Shown: positions 6,064-12,763, numbered from the stretch's first letter. The stretch is 12,932 nucleotides of DNA from an uncultured Clostridia bacterium (GCA_945635805.1 CALZCW010000006.1:1-12932); one strand, 5' to 3'. Program-made: numbers and translations. Notes: generated by a model from the letters alone, not told the origin.

Positions 6064-6088
6064 GAATAAACCGCATTGCGGTTTATTC
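6064..6088 (+). promoter_or_regulatory. perfect 11-bp dyad just after the transcription start (candidate operator or leader hairpin)
   Basis: GAATAAACCGC (6064-6074) and GCGGTTTATTC (6078-6088) are exact complements around ATT. The site lies right behind the consensus promoter and 40 bases ahead of the start codon. As DNA it would suit a dimeric repressor; as RNA it would be a stable 5' hairpin. No T-tract follows directly, so it is not a simple attenuator. Confidence 0.6.
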
Positions 6089-6127
6089 GCACGGCTAAGG
6101 AAAAGAACGTTTTTTGGAGGGACTTCT

Positions 6128-6790
6128 ATGGCAGGCTATTGCAACAAATGCGGCAGGCCGCTGCCGGAGAGCGGCGTCTGCTCCTGCGAAACAAAGGCCA
6201 CCGGCCGCAGACGGGCGGAACGCTCTCTCGACGGCTTGCTCAGGCTCTGGGTGGGCTGTCTGAAGGATCCGGTAGGCGTCAGCCGCCTCAGTGCCGAGCG
6301 CCGGGACTTCCGCAGCGGCCTGACCCTGCTTTTGGCCTCGGTGGCGGTGAGCCTGCTGTCCGTGCTGCTGCTGACCCTGCGCTACGCCGCCAGCAGGATC
6401 ACCCGGGCTGCCGTACAGTGGCTCGTTACCGGACTTTTTGCCCCGGTCATCGCAGCGGTGCTGACCTTTCTTCTGCTCTATGCCCTGACTTCCATAACCC
6501 GGATGCGGGTAGATCTGCGCAGCGTGGTGGCCGCCATCGGCACCGGCGCCGTTTTGCCCATGACCGTCGTGGCGTTGTCCGTGGTGCTGTCCCTGTTCCA
6601 CCAGACCGTCTTCACCGTGTTCTGCGTCCTGAGCTTTGCGGCGTGGGCCCTCTCCTTTTTCCTGCTGGTGACGCAGGTGTTCAGCATCCGCCTGACTCCG
6701 GCGGTCTGCGGTGTGATGGTGGCCGGGATGACGGCGGGCTATTTCGCCGTGGCCCTGCTGCGGGACTGGATGCTTGCCGCGCTGTTCTGA
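6128..6790 (+). CDS. zinc-ribbon multi-pass membrane protein, function unknown
   Basis: A 220-residue protein with a short N-terminal zinc ribbon (Cys5-x-x-Cys8 and Cys18-x-Cys20), a basic linker (27-32), and about five hydrophobic segments at roughly 65-84, 97-121, 134-157, 160-183 and 190-212. The layout resembles the zinc-ribbon/Yip1-like integral membrane proteins common in Clostridia, whose role is not established. The frame extends to an ATG at 6062, but that would translate through the dyad at 6064-6088. The ATG at 6128 is chosen because GGAGG (6116-6120) precedes it by seven bases and the zinc ribbon begins right after it. The YjjG-type gene starts 9 bases after its stop, so the two form an operon. 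I do not recognise a specific function. Confidence 0.82.
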   Translation: MAGYCNKCGRPLPESGVCSCETKATGRRRAERSLDGLLRLWVGCLKDPVGVSRLSAERRDFRSGLTLLLASVAVSLLSVLLLTLRYAASRITRAAVQWLVTGLFAPVIAAVLTFLLLYALTSITRMRVDLRSVVAAIGTGAVLPMTVVALSVVLSLFHQTVFTVFCVLSFAAWALSFFLLVTQVFSIRLTPAVCGVMVAGMTAGYFAVALLRDWMLAALF

Positions 6791-6799
6791 GGGCCTGCC

Positions 6800-7477
6800 A
6801 TGTACCGAACCATTTTTCTGGATCTGGACGACACCCTGTTGGACTTCGGCGCGGCGGAACGGGTCGCCATCGCCAAGGCCTTCCGGGACCTCGGCCTGGA
6901 GCCGACGCCTGCCCTGCTGAAGCGCTACAGTGAGCTGAACCAGGCCCAATGGGAGGCCTTTGAACGGGGCGAGATCACCCGGGATACGGTGCTGGTGCGG
7001 CGCTTTGCGCTGCTGTTTGCCGAGCTGGGCCTTTTCATTGACCCCCAGCACGCCGAGGACGTCTACCGGGGCTATCTGGGCGTGGGACATTATTTTGTCG
7101 AGGGTGCGGAGGAGGTGCTTTCCTATCTGGCGCCGAAATACGACCTGTATCTGGCCTCCAACGGCGTGGCCGCCACCCAGTATTCCCGCCTGGAGAGCGC
7201 CGGGATCGGCCACTATTTCAAGGATATTTTCATCTCCGAGGTGACCGGCTCCCACAAGCCGGACCGGGCCTATTTCGACTACTGCTTCTCCCACATCCCG
7301 GGCTTTGATCCCTCGGAGGCCCTCATGGTGGGCGACAGCCTGACCAGCGATATTCTGGGCGGCTTCAACGCCGGCATCCGCACCTGCTGGTTCAACCCCG
7401 GCCGCAAGCCCCTGCAAGGCCCGGTGACGCCGGATCACGAGATCCACGTTCTGCGGGAGCTGAAAGACATTTTGTAG
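6800..7477 (+). CDS. YjjG-family HAD 5'-nucleotidase
   Basis: A 225-residue HAD-superfamily hydrolase matching the YjjG/YfnB group, which removes phosphate from non-canonical pyrimidine and other nucleoside monophosphates (house-cleaning). Motif I is DLDDT (8-12) with nucleophile Asp8 and acid/base Asp10. Motif II is Ser120-Asn121 in LASNG, motif III is Lys153 in GSHKPDRAYFDY, and motif IV is GDSLTSD (178-184). The helical cap lies between about 15 and 95. The HKPD.. / GDSLTSDILGG combination is typical of YjjG rather than phosphoglycolate phosphatases. GAGGG (6789-6793), which overlaps the previous stop, serves as the ribosome binding site. It is the second gene of the operon from 6025. Its true substrate is unproven. 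Confidence 0.85.
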   Translation: MYRTIFLDLDDTLLDFGAAERVAIAKAFRDLGLEPTPALLKRYSELNQAQWEAFERGEITRDTVLVRRFALLFAELGLFIDPQHAEDVYRGYLGVGHYFVEGAEEVLSYLAPKYDLYLASNGVAATQYSRLESAGIGHYFKDIFISEVTGSHKPDRAYFDYCFSHIPGFDPSEALMVGDSLTSDILGGFNAGIRTCWFNPGRKPLQGPVTPDHEIHVLRELKDIL

Positions 7478-7563
7478 ATATTTTACCGGTTTCTGCCGGA
7501 AATCTATGCAAATTGCACAGAAACACTCCCGGGGCTTCCCGCATTATTTTGCGAAAGTGACCA

Positions 7564-7591
7564 TTGCAATTCCCGGGGAATACGATATAAT
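7564..7591 (+). promoter_or_regulatory. sigma-A-type promoter of the glyA operon
   Basis: TTGCAA (7564-7569) and TATAAT (7586-7591) are 16 bases apart, predicting a start near 7598, just before the riboswitch. The spacer contains an odd-centred palindrome (ATTCCC, G, GGGAAT; 7569-7581), which could be an operator. The roughly 85 bases between the YjjG-type gene and this promoter hold only a weak CCGG hairpin (7486-7499) and one copy of the TCTGCCGGAAA motif. Confidence 0.8.
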
Positions 7592-7605
7592 AAAACTACA
7601 AAGAA

Positions 7606-7770
7606 ATAACCCGTCGAAACAGCTCGGGAAAGAGGCCATTGGGCCCTCCGAAGGAGTAATGCTCTCAGGAAAACAGACCGAGCTGCGGAGGGACTCTCTG
7701 GAGAATCTCATTTAGTTGAGTGCCGAAGGTGCAAGGCGAAAGCCGAATCTCTCAGGCAAAAGGACAGAGG
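7606..7770 (+). ncRNA. tandem glycine riboswitch
   Basis: Two glycine aptamers sit in series in the glyA leader. Aptamer 1 is closed by an 8-bp P1, CAGCTCGG (7620-7627) with CCGAGCTG (7678-7685), and contains GGAAAGAGG, CTCCGAAGGAG and GCTCTCAGG. Aptamer 2 is closed by CTCTG (7696-7700) with CAGAG (7765-7769). It shows GGAGA, a P2 hairpin CTCA/TGAG (7707-7720), the conserved GTGCCGAAGGTGCAA, CTCTCAGGCAAAAGGAC and a GGCGAAAGCC side stem. These match the known glycine riboswitch consensus closely. Short complementarity between CCG (7611-7613) and CGG in the linker (7687-7689) may be the P0/kink-turn contact. It senses glycine and controls glyA, whose product interconverts serine and glycine. 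Confidence 0.93.
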
Positions 7771-7795
7771 ATGATTCCGTTTGGAATATCTGTAA

Positions 7796-7834
7796 ATGAG
7801 TGTCGCCGGAGATGGCCGCACTCATCTTTTTTTT
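7796..7834 (+). terminator. intrinsic terminator (expression platform of the glycine riboswitch)
   Basis: ATGAGTG (7796-7802) pairs with CACTCAT (7819-7825). An inner GCC/GGC stem (7805-7807 with 7814-7816) continues the hairpin, and C plus eight Ts (7827-7834) follow. It lies between aptamer 2 and the glyA ribosome binding site. TAAATGAG (7793-7800), which includes the first five bases of the left arm, is perfectly complementary to CTCATTTA (7707-7714) in P2 of aptamer 2, a candidate antiterminator pairing. Confidence 0.85.
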
Positions 7835-7867
7835 GATGAGGGCGGGACATCATAAGGAGGAACTGTC

Positions 7868-9121
7868 ATGTTTCAAGAACTTGCTCCCAACATCGAATTT
7901 GTCAGCCGTTATGACGAGGAGGTCGGCGCTCTGCTCCAGGGCGAGCTGCGCCGCCAGAGACGCAACATCGAGCTGATCGCCTCGGAAAACATCGCCTCTC
8001 CGGCGGTCATCGCCTGCATGGGCACCGTTCTGACCAACAAATACGCCGAGGGCCTGCCTGCCAAGCGCTATTACGGCGGCTGCGAGGTCGTCGACGAGGT
8101 GGAACGTCTGGCCATTGCCCGCGCCAAGGCTCTGTTCGGCGCGGAATTCGTCAACGTCCAGCCCCACAGCGGCGCCCAGGCCAATCTGGCGGTCTACGCC
8201 GCCCTGCTCCAGCCGGGCGACACCATTTTGGGCATGAGTCTGGCCGGCGGCGGCCATCTGACCCACGGCGCCCCCGCCAACCAGTCGGGCAAGGTCTACA
8301 ACGCCGTCTCCTACGGCGTCGATCCCGCAACGGGCCGCATCGACTACGATGAGGTGGCCCGTCTGGCGGAGATCCACAGGCCCAAGCTCATCGTCGCCGG
8401 CGCGTCGGCCTATCCCCGGGCCATTGATTTCGAGAAATTCGCCGAGATCGCCCACGCAAACGGCGCGCTTCTGATGGTGGACATGGCCCATATTGCGGGA
8501 CTGGTGGCAGGCGGCGTCCATATGAGCCCCGTGCCCTACGCCGATATCGTCACCACCACCACCCATAAGACCCTTCGCGGCCCCCGCGGCGGCCTGATCA
8601 TGGGCAGGGAGGAATTTGCCAAGAAGATCAACTCCGCCGTCTTCCCCGGCACCCAGGGCGGCCCCCTGATGCACGTCATCGCCGCCAAGGCCATCTGCCT
8701 GAAGGAGGCCATGCAGCCGGAATTCCGGGAGTATGCCCGGCAGATCGTGAAAAATTCCAAGGCCCTGGCTGCGGCGCTGCTGTCCTACGGCTTTGACCTG
8801 GTTTCCGGCGGCACCGACAACCACCTGATGCTGGCGGATCTGCGGCCCCTGCACATCACCGGCAAGGAGCTGCAGCACCGCCTGGACGAAAACTATATCA
8901 CCGTCAACAAAAACGCCATCCCCAACGACCCGGAAAAGCCCTTCGTCACCAGCGGCGTGCGCATCGGCACCCCCGCCGCCACCACCCGCGGCATGAAGGA
9001 GGAGGACATGGCCGTCATCGCCCGGTGCATCTACGACACCGCTTCCGATTTTGAGGGGACCCAGGAAAAAGTTCGCGCCGCCGTTGCGGAGCTGACGAAA
9101 AAATATCCGTTATACGAATGA
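7868..9121 (+). CDS. glyA: serine hydroxymethyltransferase
   Basis: A 417-residue PLP enzyme that interconverts serine and glycine with tetrahydrofolate, supplying one-carbon units in the cytoplasm. The length equals that of typical bacterial GlyA. The PLP-binding lysine is Lys234 in [12 protein letters not shown]. Asp205 and His208 in VDMAHIAGL contact the cofactor. ELIASEN (35-41), [13 protein letters not shown] (59-71), [11 protein letters not shown] (97-107), [13 protein letters not shown] (254-266) and SGVRIGTPA (362-370) are all family blocks. AAGGAGG (7854-7860) stands seven bases before the ATG. Expression is set by the glycine riboswitch and terminator upstream. A HAD phosphatase gene follows after 14 bases on the same transcript. 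Confidence 0.98.
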   Translation: MFQELAPNIEFVSRYDEEVGALLQGELRRQRRNIELIASENIASPAVIACMGTVLTNKYAEGLPAKRYYGGCEVVDEVERLAIARAKALFGAEFVNVQPHSGAQANLAVYAALLQPGDTILGMSLAGGGHLTHGAPANQSGKVYNAVSYGVDPATGRIDYDEVARLAEIHRPKLIVAGASAYPRAIDFEKFAEIAHANGALLMVDMAHIAGLVAGGVHMSPVPYADIVTTTTHKTLRGPRGGLIMGREEFAKKINSAVFPGTQGGPLMHVIAAKAICLKEAMQPEFREYARQIVKNSKALAAALLSYGFDLVSGGTDNHLMLADLRPLHITGKELQHRLDENYITVNKNAIPNDPEKPFVTSGVRIGTPAATTRGMKEEDMAVIARCIYDTASDFEGTQEKVRAAVAELTKKYPLYE

Positions 9122-9135
9122 TTCTGAGGTAAAGC

Positions 9136-9966
9136 ATGGGAAAATTCTCCGACGTATTCTTTGCCAGCGACTATGACCACACTCTCACCGGATCAGACAA
9201 CGTGCTGCGGCAGAAAAATCTGGATGCCATCCGCTATTTTATGTCCGAGGGCGGCATTTTCACCGTCGCCAGCGGACGCAGCATCCCGCTGTTCCGCAAA
9301 CGTGCCGCTCTGGTGCCCACCAATGCGCCCTGCATCCTCTACAACGGCGCGGCCTGCTACGACTATCCCGGCGGCAAGCTGCTCTACGCCCACCCCATGA
9401 CGGACTTCGCCATGGAGATCGTCCGGGCGGTGCAGGCCTTTGACCCGACGCTCTATGTGGAGATCCAGAGCCGGGACACCCACTATGTCTTTGGTTACAG
9501 CCCCATGCGGGAGGCGTTTCTGCGGGGCGAGGGCTTTACGCCCGATTTTGTCACCGAAGCGCCGCCCAAGCCCTGGATCAAGGTGGTGGTCTGCTGTGTC
9601 ACGGAGGCTTCTCCCACCTTTTCCGCCGAACAGGCCGCCTATGTGCAGAAGGTCCAGACCTTTTTGGAAAACTTCTGCGCCGGGCGGTGCTATGTGGCCC
9701 GATCCATGCCCTATCTCATCGAGATCGGGGACCTCAACAGCAGCAAAGGCATTGCCGCCCGCAACCTGGCGCGGGAATACGGCCGTTCCGTTCTGGCCTG
9801 TGCCGGCGACGCGCCCAACGATGCCTCCATGCTGCAGGAGGCGGATTTCGCCTTTTCACCGGCGGACCGGGACCCGGCATTGAAGGTTGACGGCCTGATT
9901 GATACCGTTCCCTGCGACGACGGCAGCGTCGCCGACGCCATCGAAAAGCTGGAAAAGCTGATCTGA
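9136..9966 (+). CDS. Cof-type (HAD-IIB) phosphatase
   Basis: A 276-residue HAD-IIB hydrolase. Motif I is DYDHT (12-16; nucleophile Asp12, acid/base Asp14), motif II is SGR (46-48), motif III is Lys204 in SSKGIAARNL, and motif IV is GDAPNDASML (224-233). The alpha/beta cap lies between about 85 and 185. Family members act on sugar phosphates, nucleotide cofactors or pyridoxal phosphate. GAGGT (9126-9130) precedes the ATG, which comes 14 bases after the glyA stop. Being the only partner of glyA under a glycine riboswitch suggests a role in one-carbon, serine or PLP metabolism, but this is inference; Cof-type enzymes are promiscuous. The transcript ends at the strong terminator at 9991-10017. 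Confidence 0.9.
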   Translation: MGKFSDVFFASDYDHTLTGSDNVLRQKNLDAIRYFMSEGGIFTVASGRSIPLFRKRAALVPTNAPCILYNGAACYDYPGGKLLYAHPMTDFAMEIVRAVQAFDPTLYVEIQSRDTHYVFGYSPMREAFLRGEGFTPDFVTEAPPKPWIKVVVCCVTEASPTFSAEQAAYVQKVQTFLENFCAGRCYVARSMPYLIEIGDLNSSKGIAARNLAREYGRSVLACAGDAPNDASMLQEADFAFSPADRDPALKVDGLIDTVPCDDGSVADAIEKLEKLI

Positions 9967-9980
9967 TCCTGATCTTTCAT

Positions 9981-10017
9981 AAAATAAAAAGGGGCTGTTT
10001 CAAACAGCCCCCTTTTT
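9981..10017. terminator. bidirectional intrinsic terminator between convergent operons
   Basis: GGGGCTG (9991-9997) pairs with CAGCCCC (10005-10011), and TTT/AAA can extend the stem toward the loop. AAAATAAAAA precedes it and CTTTTT follows, so it provides a U-tract on both strands. It ends the glyA-HAD transcript on the plus strand and the hydantoinase transcript on the minus strand. Confidence 0.92.
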
Positions 10018-10031
10018 GATATTTTGTTAAT

Positions 10032-11405
10032 TTACAGCTCGCATTTCCCCCGGGGGATAAACTGACCGCCGCGATCCTCCAGAATTTCTCCCTGGTCCAC
10101 GGCCAGCTTGCCGCGCAGATAGACCTGGGCGATATGGCCCTCGGTCCGGAAGCCCTCAAAGGGGTTGTAATCCATGTTGTAGGCCTGGTCAGCTGCCGTG
10201 ATGACGCCCTCGCCTGCCGGGTCATAGACCACGATGTCCGCGTCGCTGCCCTCGGCCAGGATGCCCTTGCGCGGATAGGCGCCGTACAGCTTGGCCGGAT
10301 TTTCCGACAGGAGCCGCGCCATCTGCTCCTTGGTGATGCGGCCCTCGGCCACGCCATAGGTATACAGCAGGGTGCCCCGGGTCTCCACGCCGGGCAGACC
10401 GCCGGGAATCTTGGTAAAATCGTCCTTTCCCGCGTTCTTCTGCGCCAGGGAGAAGGAGCAGTGGTCGGTGGAAACGGTCTGAATCTGGTCGGAGGCCAGG
10501 GCCTTCCACAGCACCTCCTGGTCGCGGGCCTTGCGCAGCGGCGGGGCGCAGACGTATTTGGCGCTTTCGATGTACTCCGGCTGGTCATACCGGCTGTCGT
10601 CCAGCAGCAGATAGTGGGGACAGGTCTCCACATAGACCTTCTGACCCCGCTGCCGGGCGTGGCAGATCTCGTCGTAGCCGTCGGCGGAGGACAGGTGGAC
10701 GATGACCACGGGGGTCTGCGCCACCTCCGCCATTTTCAGCAGACGGTCGATGGCCTCAGCCTCCAGCACGCTGGGACGGGTCCGGGGATGGGAGGACGGC
10801 GCCGTCTCACCGGCAGCCTTTTTCTGGGCGATGAGGGAGTCGATCACATCGGCGTTTTCGCAGTGGACGCCGGCGATGCCGCCGTATTTTTTCAGCTCCT
10901 GCAGGGCAAGGAAAATGTTCTTGTCGCCAATCATCATGGCCGGATAGGTCAGATACATCTTAAAAGAGGAGACGCCCTGCTCGAACATCTTCGGGATCTC
11001 GCGGATGATGTCCTCGTTCCAGTCGTCGATGGTCATGTGGAAGGCATAGTCGCAGGCGGTTTTGCCGTCGGCCTTTTTGTGCCACAGGTCCAGGCCGTAT
11101 TGCAGGCTCTCGCCCTTGTTGGGACAGGCAAAGTCGATGACCATGGTGGTGCCGCCGCGAAGCGCTGCCCTGCCGCCGGAATAAAAATCGTCGGCGGTGG
11201 TGGTGTTGCAGACGTCCAGGTCAAAGTGAGTGTGGGCGTCGATGAAGCCGGGAAACAGCAGCTTGCCGCTGCAATCGACGATCTTCGCGTCGGGGCTTTC
11301 CAGATTTTCGCCGATCTTGACGATCTTTTCGCCGCAGATCAGAAGGTCTGCGACCCTGGAGCCGCTGCCTGTTACGATGGTACCGTTTTTCAATAAGGTT
11401 TTCAT
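10032..11405 (-). CDS. hydA: dihydropyrimidinase / D-hydantoinase
   Basis: A 457-residue cyclic amidohydrolase that opens dihydropyrimidine or hydantoin rings (dihydrouracil to N-carbamoyl-beta-alanine in pyrimidine breakdown). The binuclear metal centre is complete: His58 and His60 in FPGFIDAHTHFD, the carbamylated Lys149 in SSFKMYLTYP, His181 in GVHCEN, His237 in IVHLSS, and Asp314 in STDHCSF. The length is normal for the family. The frame continues to an ATG at 11480, but the start at 11405 is chosen because GGAGGGG (11412-11418) lies six bases before it and the conserved N-terminal strand starts there. It has its own promoter and terminator. Neither dihydropyrimidine dehydrogenase nor beta-ureidopropionase is adjacent, so whether it works on pyrimidines or hydantoins is open. 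Confidence 0.93.
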   Translation of the reverse strand: MKTLLKNGTIVTGSGSRVADLLICGEKIVKIGENLESPDAKIVDCSGKLLFPGFIDAHTHFDLDVCNTTTADDFYSGGRAALRGGTTMVIDFACPNKGESLQYGLDLWHKKADGKTACDYAFHMTIDDWNEDIIREIPKMFEQGVSSFKMYLTYPAMMIGDKNIFLALQELKKYGGIAGVHCENADVIDSLIAQKKAAGETAPSSHPRTRPSVLEAEAIDRLLKMAEVAQTPVVIVHLSSADGYDEICHARQRGQKVYVETCPHYLLLDDSRYDQPEYIESAKYVCAPPLRKARDQEVLWKALASDQIQTVSTDHCSFSLAQKNAGKDDFTKIPGGLPGVETRGTLLYTYGVAEGRITKEQMARLLSENPAKLYGAYPRKGILAEGSDADIVVYDPAGEGVITAADQAYNMDYNPFEGFRTEGHIAQVYLRGKLAVDQGEILEDRGGQFIPRGKCEL

Positions 11406-11470
11406 GTGCAACCCCTCCATGTTTTGTTCCGACCCGCCGCCGTTTTCAGCATAGCCGGACCGAAGGCGGC

Positions 11471-11530
11471 GACGGTTCAAAAGCTATTATAAAATAATTA
11501 TACCATATCTGCCGGAAAAATGGAACCGTC
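11471..11530 (-). promoter_or_regulatory. promoter of the hydantoinase gene with flanking inverted repeat
   Basis: On the minus strand, an extended -10 TGGTATAAT has its hexamer at 11502-11497. TTCCAT (11525-11520) serves as a poor -35 with a 17-base spacer (11503-11519). A second TATAAT occurs at 11491-11486 without a -35. GACGGTTC (11471-11478) and its exact complement GAACCGTC (11523-11530) flank the promoter, a layout that could hold a pair of operator sites. One TCTGCCGGAAA motif (11508-11518) lies in the spacer region. Confidence 0.6.
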
Positions 11531-11556
11531 TTCCTCGCCCCGGGGGCATTTTTTCC

Positions 11557-11601
11557 GAAAACAGCCGTCCCTGCACGCTTCCGCTTCGTGCAGGGACGGC
11601 T
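11557..11601 (-). terminator. terminator hairpin after spoIVB
   Basis: AGCCGTCCCTGCACG (11563-11577) and CGTGCAGGGACGGCT (11587-11601) form a perfect 15-bp stem with a 9-base loop, 11 bases past the spoIVB stop on the minus strand. The stretch after it reads GTTTTC, a short U-tract, so the very stable stem probably does most of the work. Confidence 0.8.
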
Positions 11602-11612
11602 CTGTCATGCAA

Positions 11613-12563
11613 TCACGCTGCCGCCGCCAGCATATTGCCGATAAAGATCCCGTAGCCCCGGGTGGGATCGTCCACCAGCACATGGGTCACGGCGCCCACC
11701 AGTCTGCCGTCCTGCAAAATGGGGCTGCCGCTCATGCCCTGGACGATGCCGCCGGTCAGCTCCAGCAGGTCCGGGTCCGTCACCTGTAACAGCAGGTTGC
11801 GGTCATTGGCGTCGTCGGGGTAGATGGCCGCCAGCTTCACCTCGAATTCCTCCACCCGGTCGCCCCGGACGTTGGAGCGGATCACCGCCCCGCCGGTGTG
11901 GACCTGGTCCGCCGTTGCCACATCGACGGTCGCAGCGTCCGGACATTCCATGGTGCCGAAAATGCCGCAGGAGGTATTTTTGACGATCTTTCCCGTGGCG
12001 GTGCGCCCGGTGACGGAGCCTTGCAGCGCGCCCGGCGTACCCTCCCTGCCCCTGACGACCGACGTGATGACCGAAGGCAGGACGCTGCCGCCGCGCATGG
12101 GCAGCAGGCCGCTTTTGCCGCCCACGCCGTGGCCCAGAGCGCCGAAGCTGCCGGTCTCGGGGTCATAATAGGTCACGGTGCCGATGCCGCTGATGCTGTC
12201 GCGGACCAAAATCCCCAGCCGCCAGCCGTCGGAGGTCTGATTGGGCGAAAGGGTGACGTTTTTTTCTTCCTCACCGCGCTTCAGCGTCAGCTTCACCGGT
12301 CTGCCGCCGGAGGCTTCCACCGCCTGTGTCACCTGCGTTGCCGTGGAAACGGGCTGTCCGTCGACGGCGCAGATGAGATCACCCTCCCGCAGGCCCGCCT
12401 TTTTCGGCAGTTCAGCGGAAAAATCCACCACCGCCACGCCGTCCGTCTGCAAAGACAGGCCGATGGTGTTGCCGCCGGGGATGAGAATGTTGGCGGCCTG
12501 CACGGGGCATAATACCAAAATCAGCAGCAGCGCCACCAGACCGATTCGATAGACTGTTTTCAT
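11613..12563 (-). CDS. spoIVB: SpoIVB-type sporulation serine peptidase (S55)
   Basis: A 316-residue SpoIVB-like protease. In spore formers it is secreted from the forespore into the intermembrane space, where it cleaves SpoIVFA and releases sigma-K activation. An N-terminal hydrophobic segment (8-22) acts as signal or anchor. The motif LIPGGNTIGLSL (27-38) is characteristic, a PDZ domain spans about 40-108 (AGLREGDLICAVDGQPV), and the S55 domain follows. Likely catalytic residues are His145 in GALGHGV, Asp263 in VTDPD and Ser278 in GMSGSP. The Asp-to-Ser spacing of 15 equals that of the Bacillus enzyme. It is shorter than the 426 residues of B. subtilis SpoIVB. The start at 12563 is preferred over an in-frame ATG at 12623 because AAGGAGG (12569-12575) and the signal sequence fit it. 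spo0A, the usual neighbour, is not downstream here. Confidence 0.93.
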   Translation of the reverse strand: MKTVYRIGLVALLLILVLCPVQAANILIPGGNTIGLSLQTDGVAVVDFSAELPKKAGLREGDLICAVDGQPVSTATQVTQAVEASGGRPVKLTLKRGEEEKNVTLSPNQTSDGWRLGILVRDSISGIGTVTYYDPETGSFGALGHGVGGKSGLLPMRGGSVLPSVITSVVRGREGTPGALQGSVTGRTATGKIVKNTSCGIFGTMECPDAATVDVATADQVHTGGAVIRSNVRGDRVEEFEVKLAAIYPDDANDRNLLLQVTDPDLLELTGGIVQGMSGSPILQDGRLVGAVTHVLVDDPTRGYGIFIGNMLAAAA

Positions 12564-12709
12564 GCCTTCCTCCTTTTTCCCTTCTGTTCCTTGGCGAAAA
12601 ATCGCTTCTGCCCGAGCGATCATTTTTTCTTCGCAAAAATTAATATGGCTGAAACGCGCGAAAACTTCGCACCCAAATCCTTGCGCTTTTGCCTTGTCAA
12701 AAAATGAAA
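12564..12709 (-). promoter_or_regulatory. spoIVB upstream region with candidate sigma-F/sigma-G promoter
   Basis: On the minus strand, CATATTA (12647-12641) fits the CATNHTA-type -10 of forespore sigma factors, about 80 bases before the spoIVB start. Seventeen bases upstream is GCGAAG, only a partial match to the -35. B. subtilis spoIVB is transcribed by sigma-F and sigma-G, so the position fits the biology, but the sequence evidence is weak. A 6-bp ATCGCT/AGCGAT hairpin (12601-12606, 12615-12620) lies in the leader. No ORF worth calling is present. Confidence 0.35.
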
Positions 12710-12752
12710 TCGGCTGCGGCCGCTGAAACAGCGGCTGCAGCCGAGGGTTTTT
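12709..12752. terminator. long terminator-like hairpin in the right intergenic region
   Basis: TCGGCTGC (12710-12717) and GCAGCCGA (12737-12744) form an outer stem, and GCCGCTG (12719-12725) and CAGCGGC (12729-12735) an inner stem. There is one G-T apposition between them and an AAA loop. AGGGTTTTT follows on the plus strand; on the minus strand the hairpin is followed by ATTTCATTTTTT. It probably ends a minus-strand gene lying beyond the right edge, or acts on both strands. Confidence 0.75.
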
Positions 12753-12763
12753 CCGGCAGAAAC
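12750..12763. repeat. intergenic motif TTTCCGGCAGAAAC (one of four related sites)
   Basis: This 14-mer has a complementary-strand copy at 7489-7502. The core 11-mer TCTGCCGGAAA is found on the plus strand at 1221-1231, 7492-7502 and 11508-11518, and as its complement here at 12750-12760. All four sites are between genes. Function unknown; it could be a regulator site or a fragment of a repeat. Confidence 0.5.

Noticed and set aside
6095..7447. Minus-strand open frame of 450 codons opposite the zinc-ribbon and YjjG-type genes
   Set aside because: It spans two well-supported plus-strand genes, has a low-complexity His/Gln/Gly-rich composition and no ribosome binding site that I can see.
7506..7715. 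Possible 69-residue leader peptide gene upstream of glyA
   Set aside because: It runs across the promoter and into both glycine aptamers, starts before the predicted transcription start, and has no good ribosome binding site.
10134..11396. Plus-strand open frame of 420 codons opposite the hydantoinase
   Set aside because: The hydantoinase has all metal ligands; the antisense product is Gly/Val/Ala-rich without motifs.
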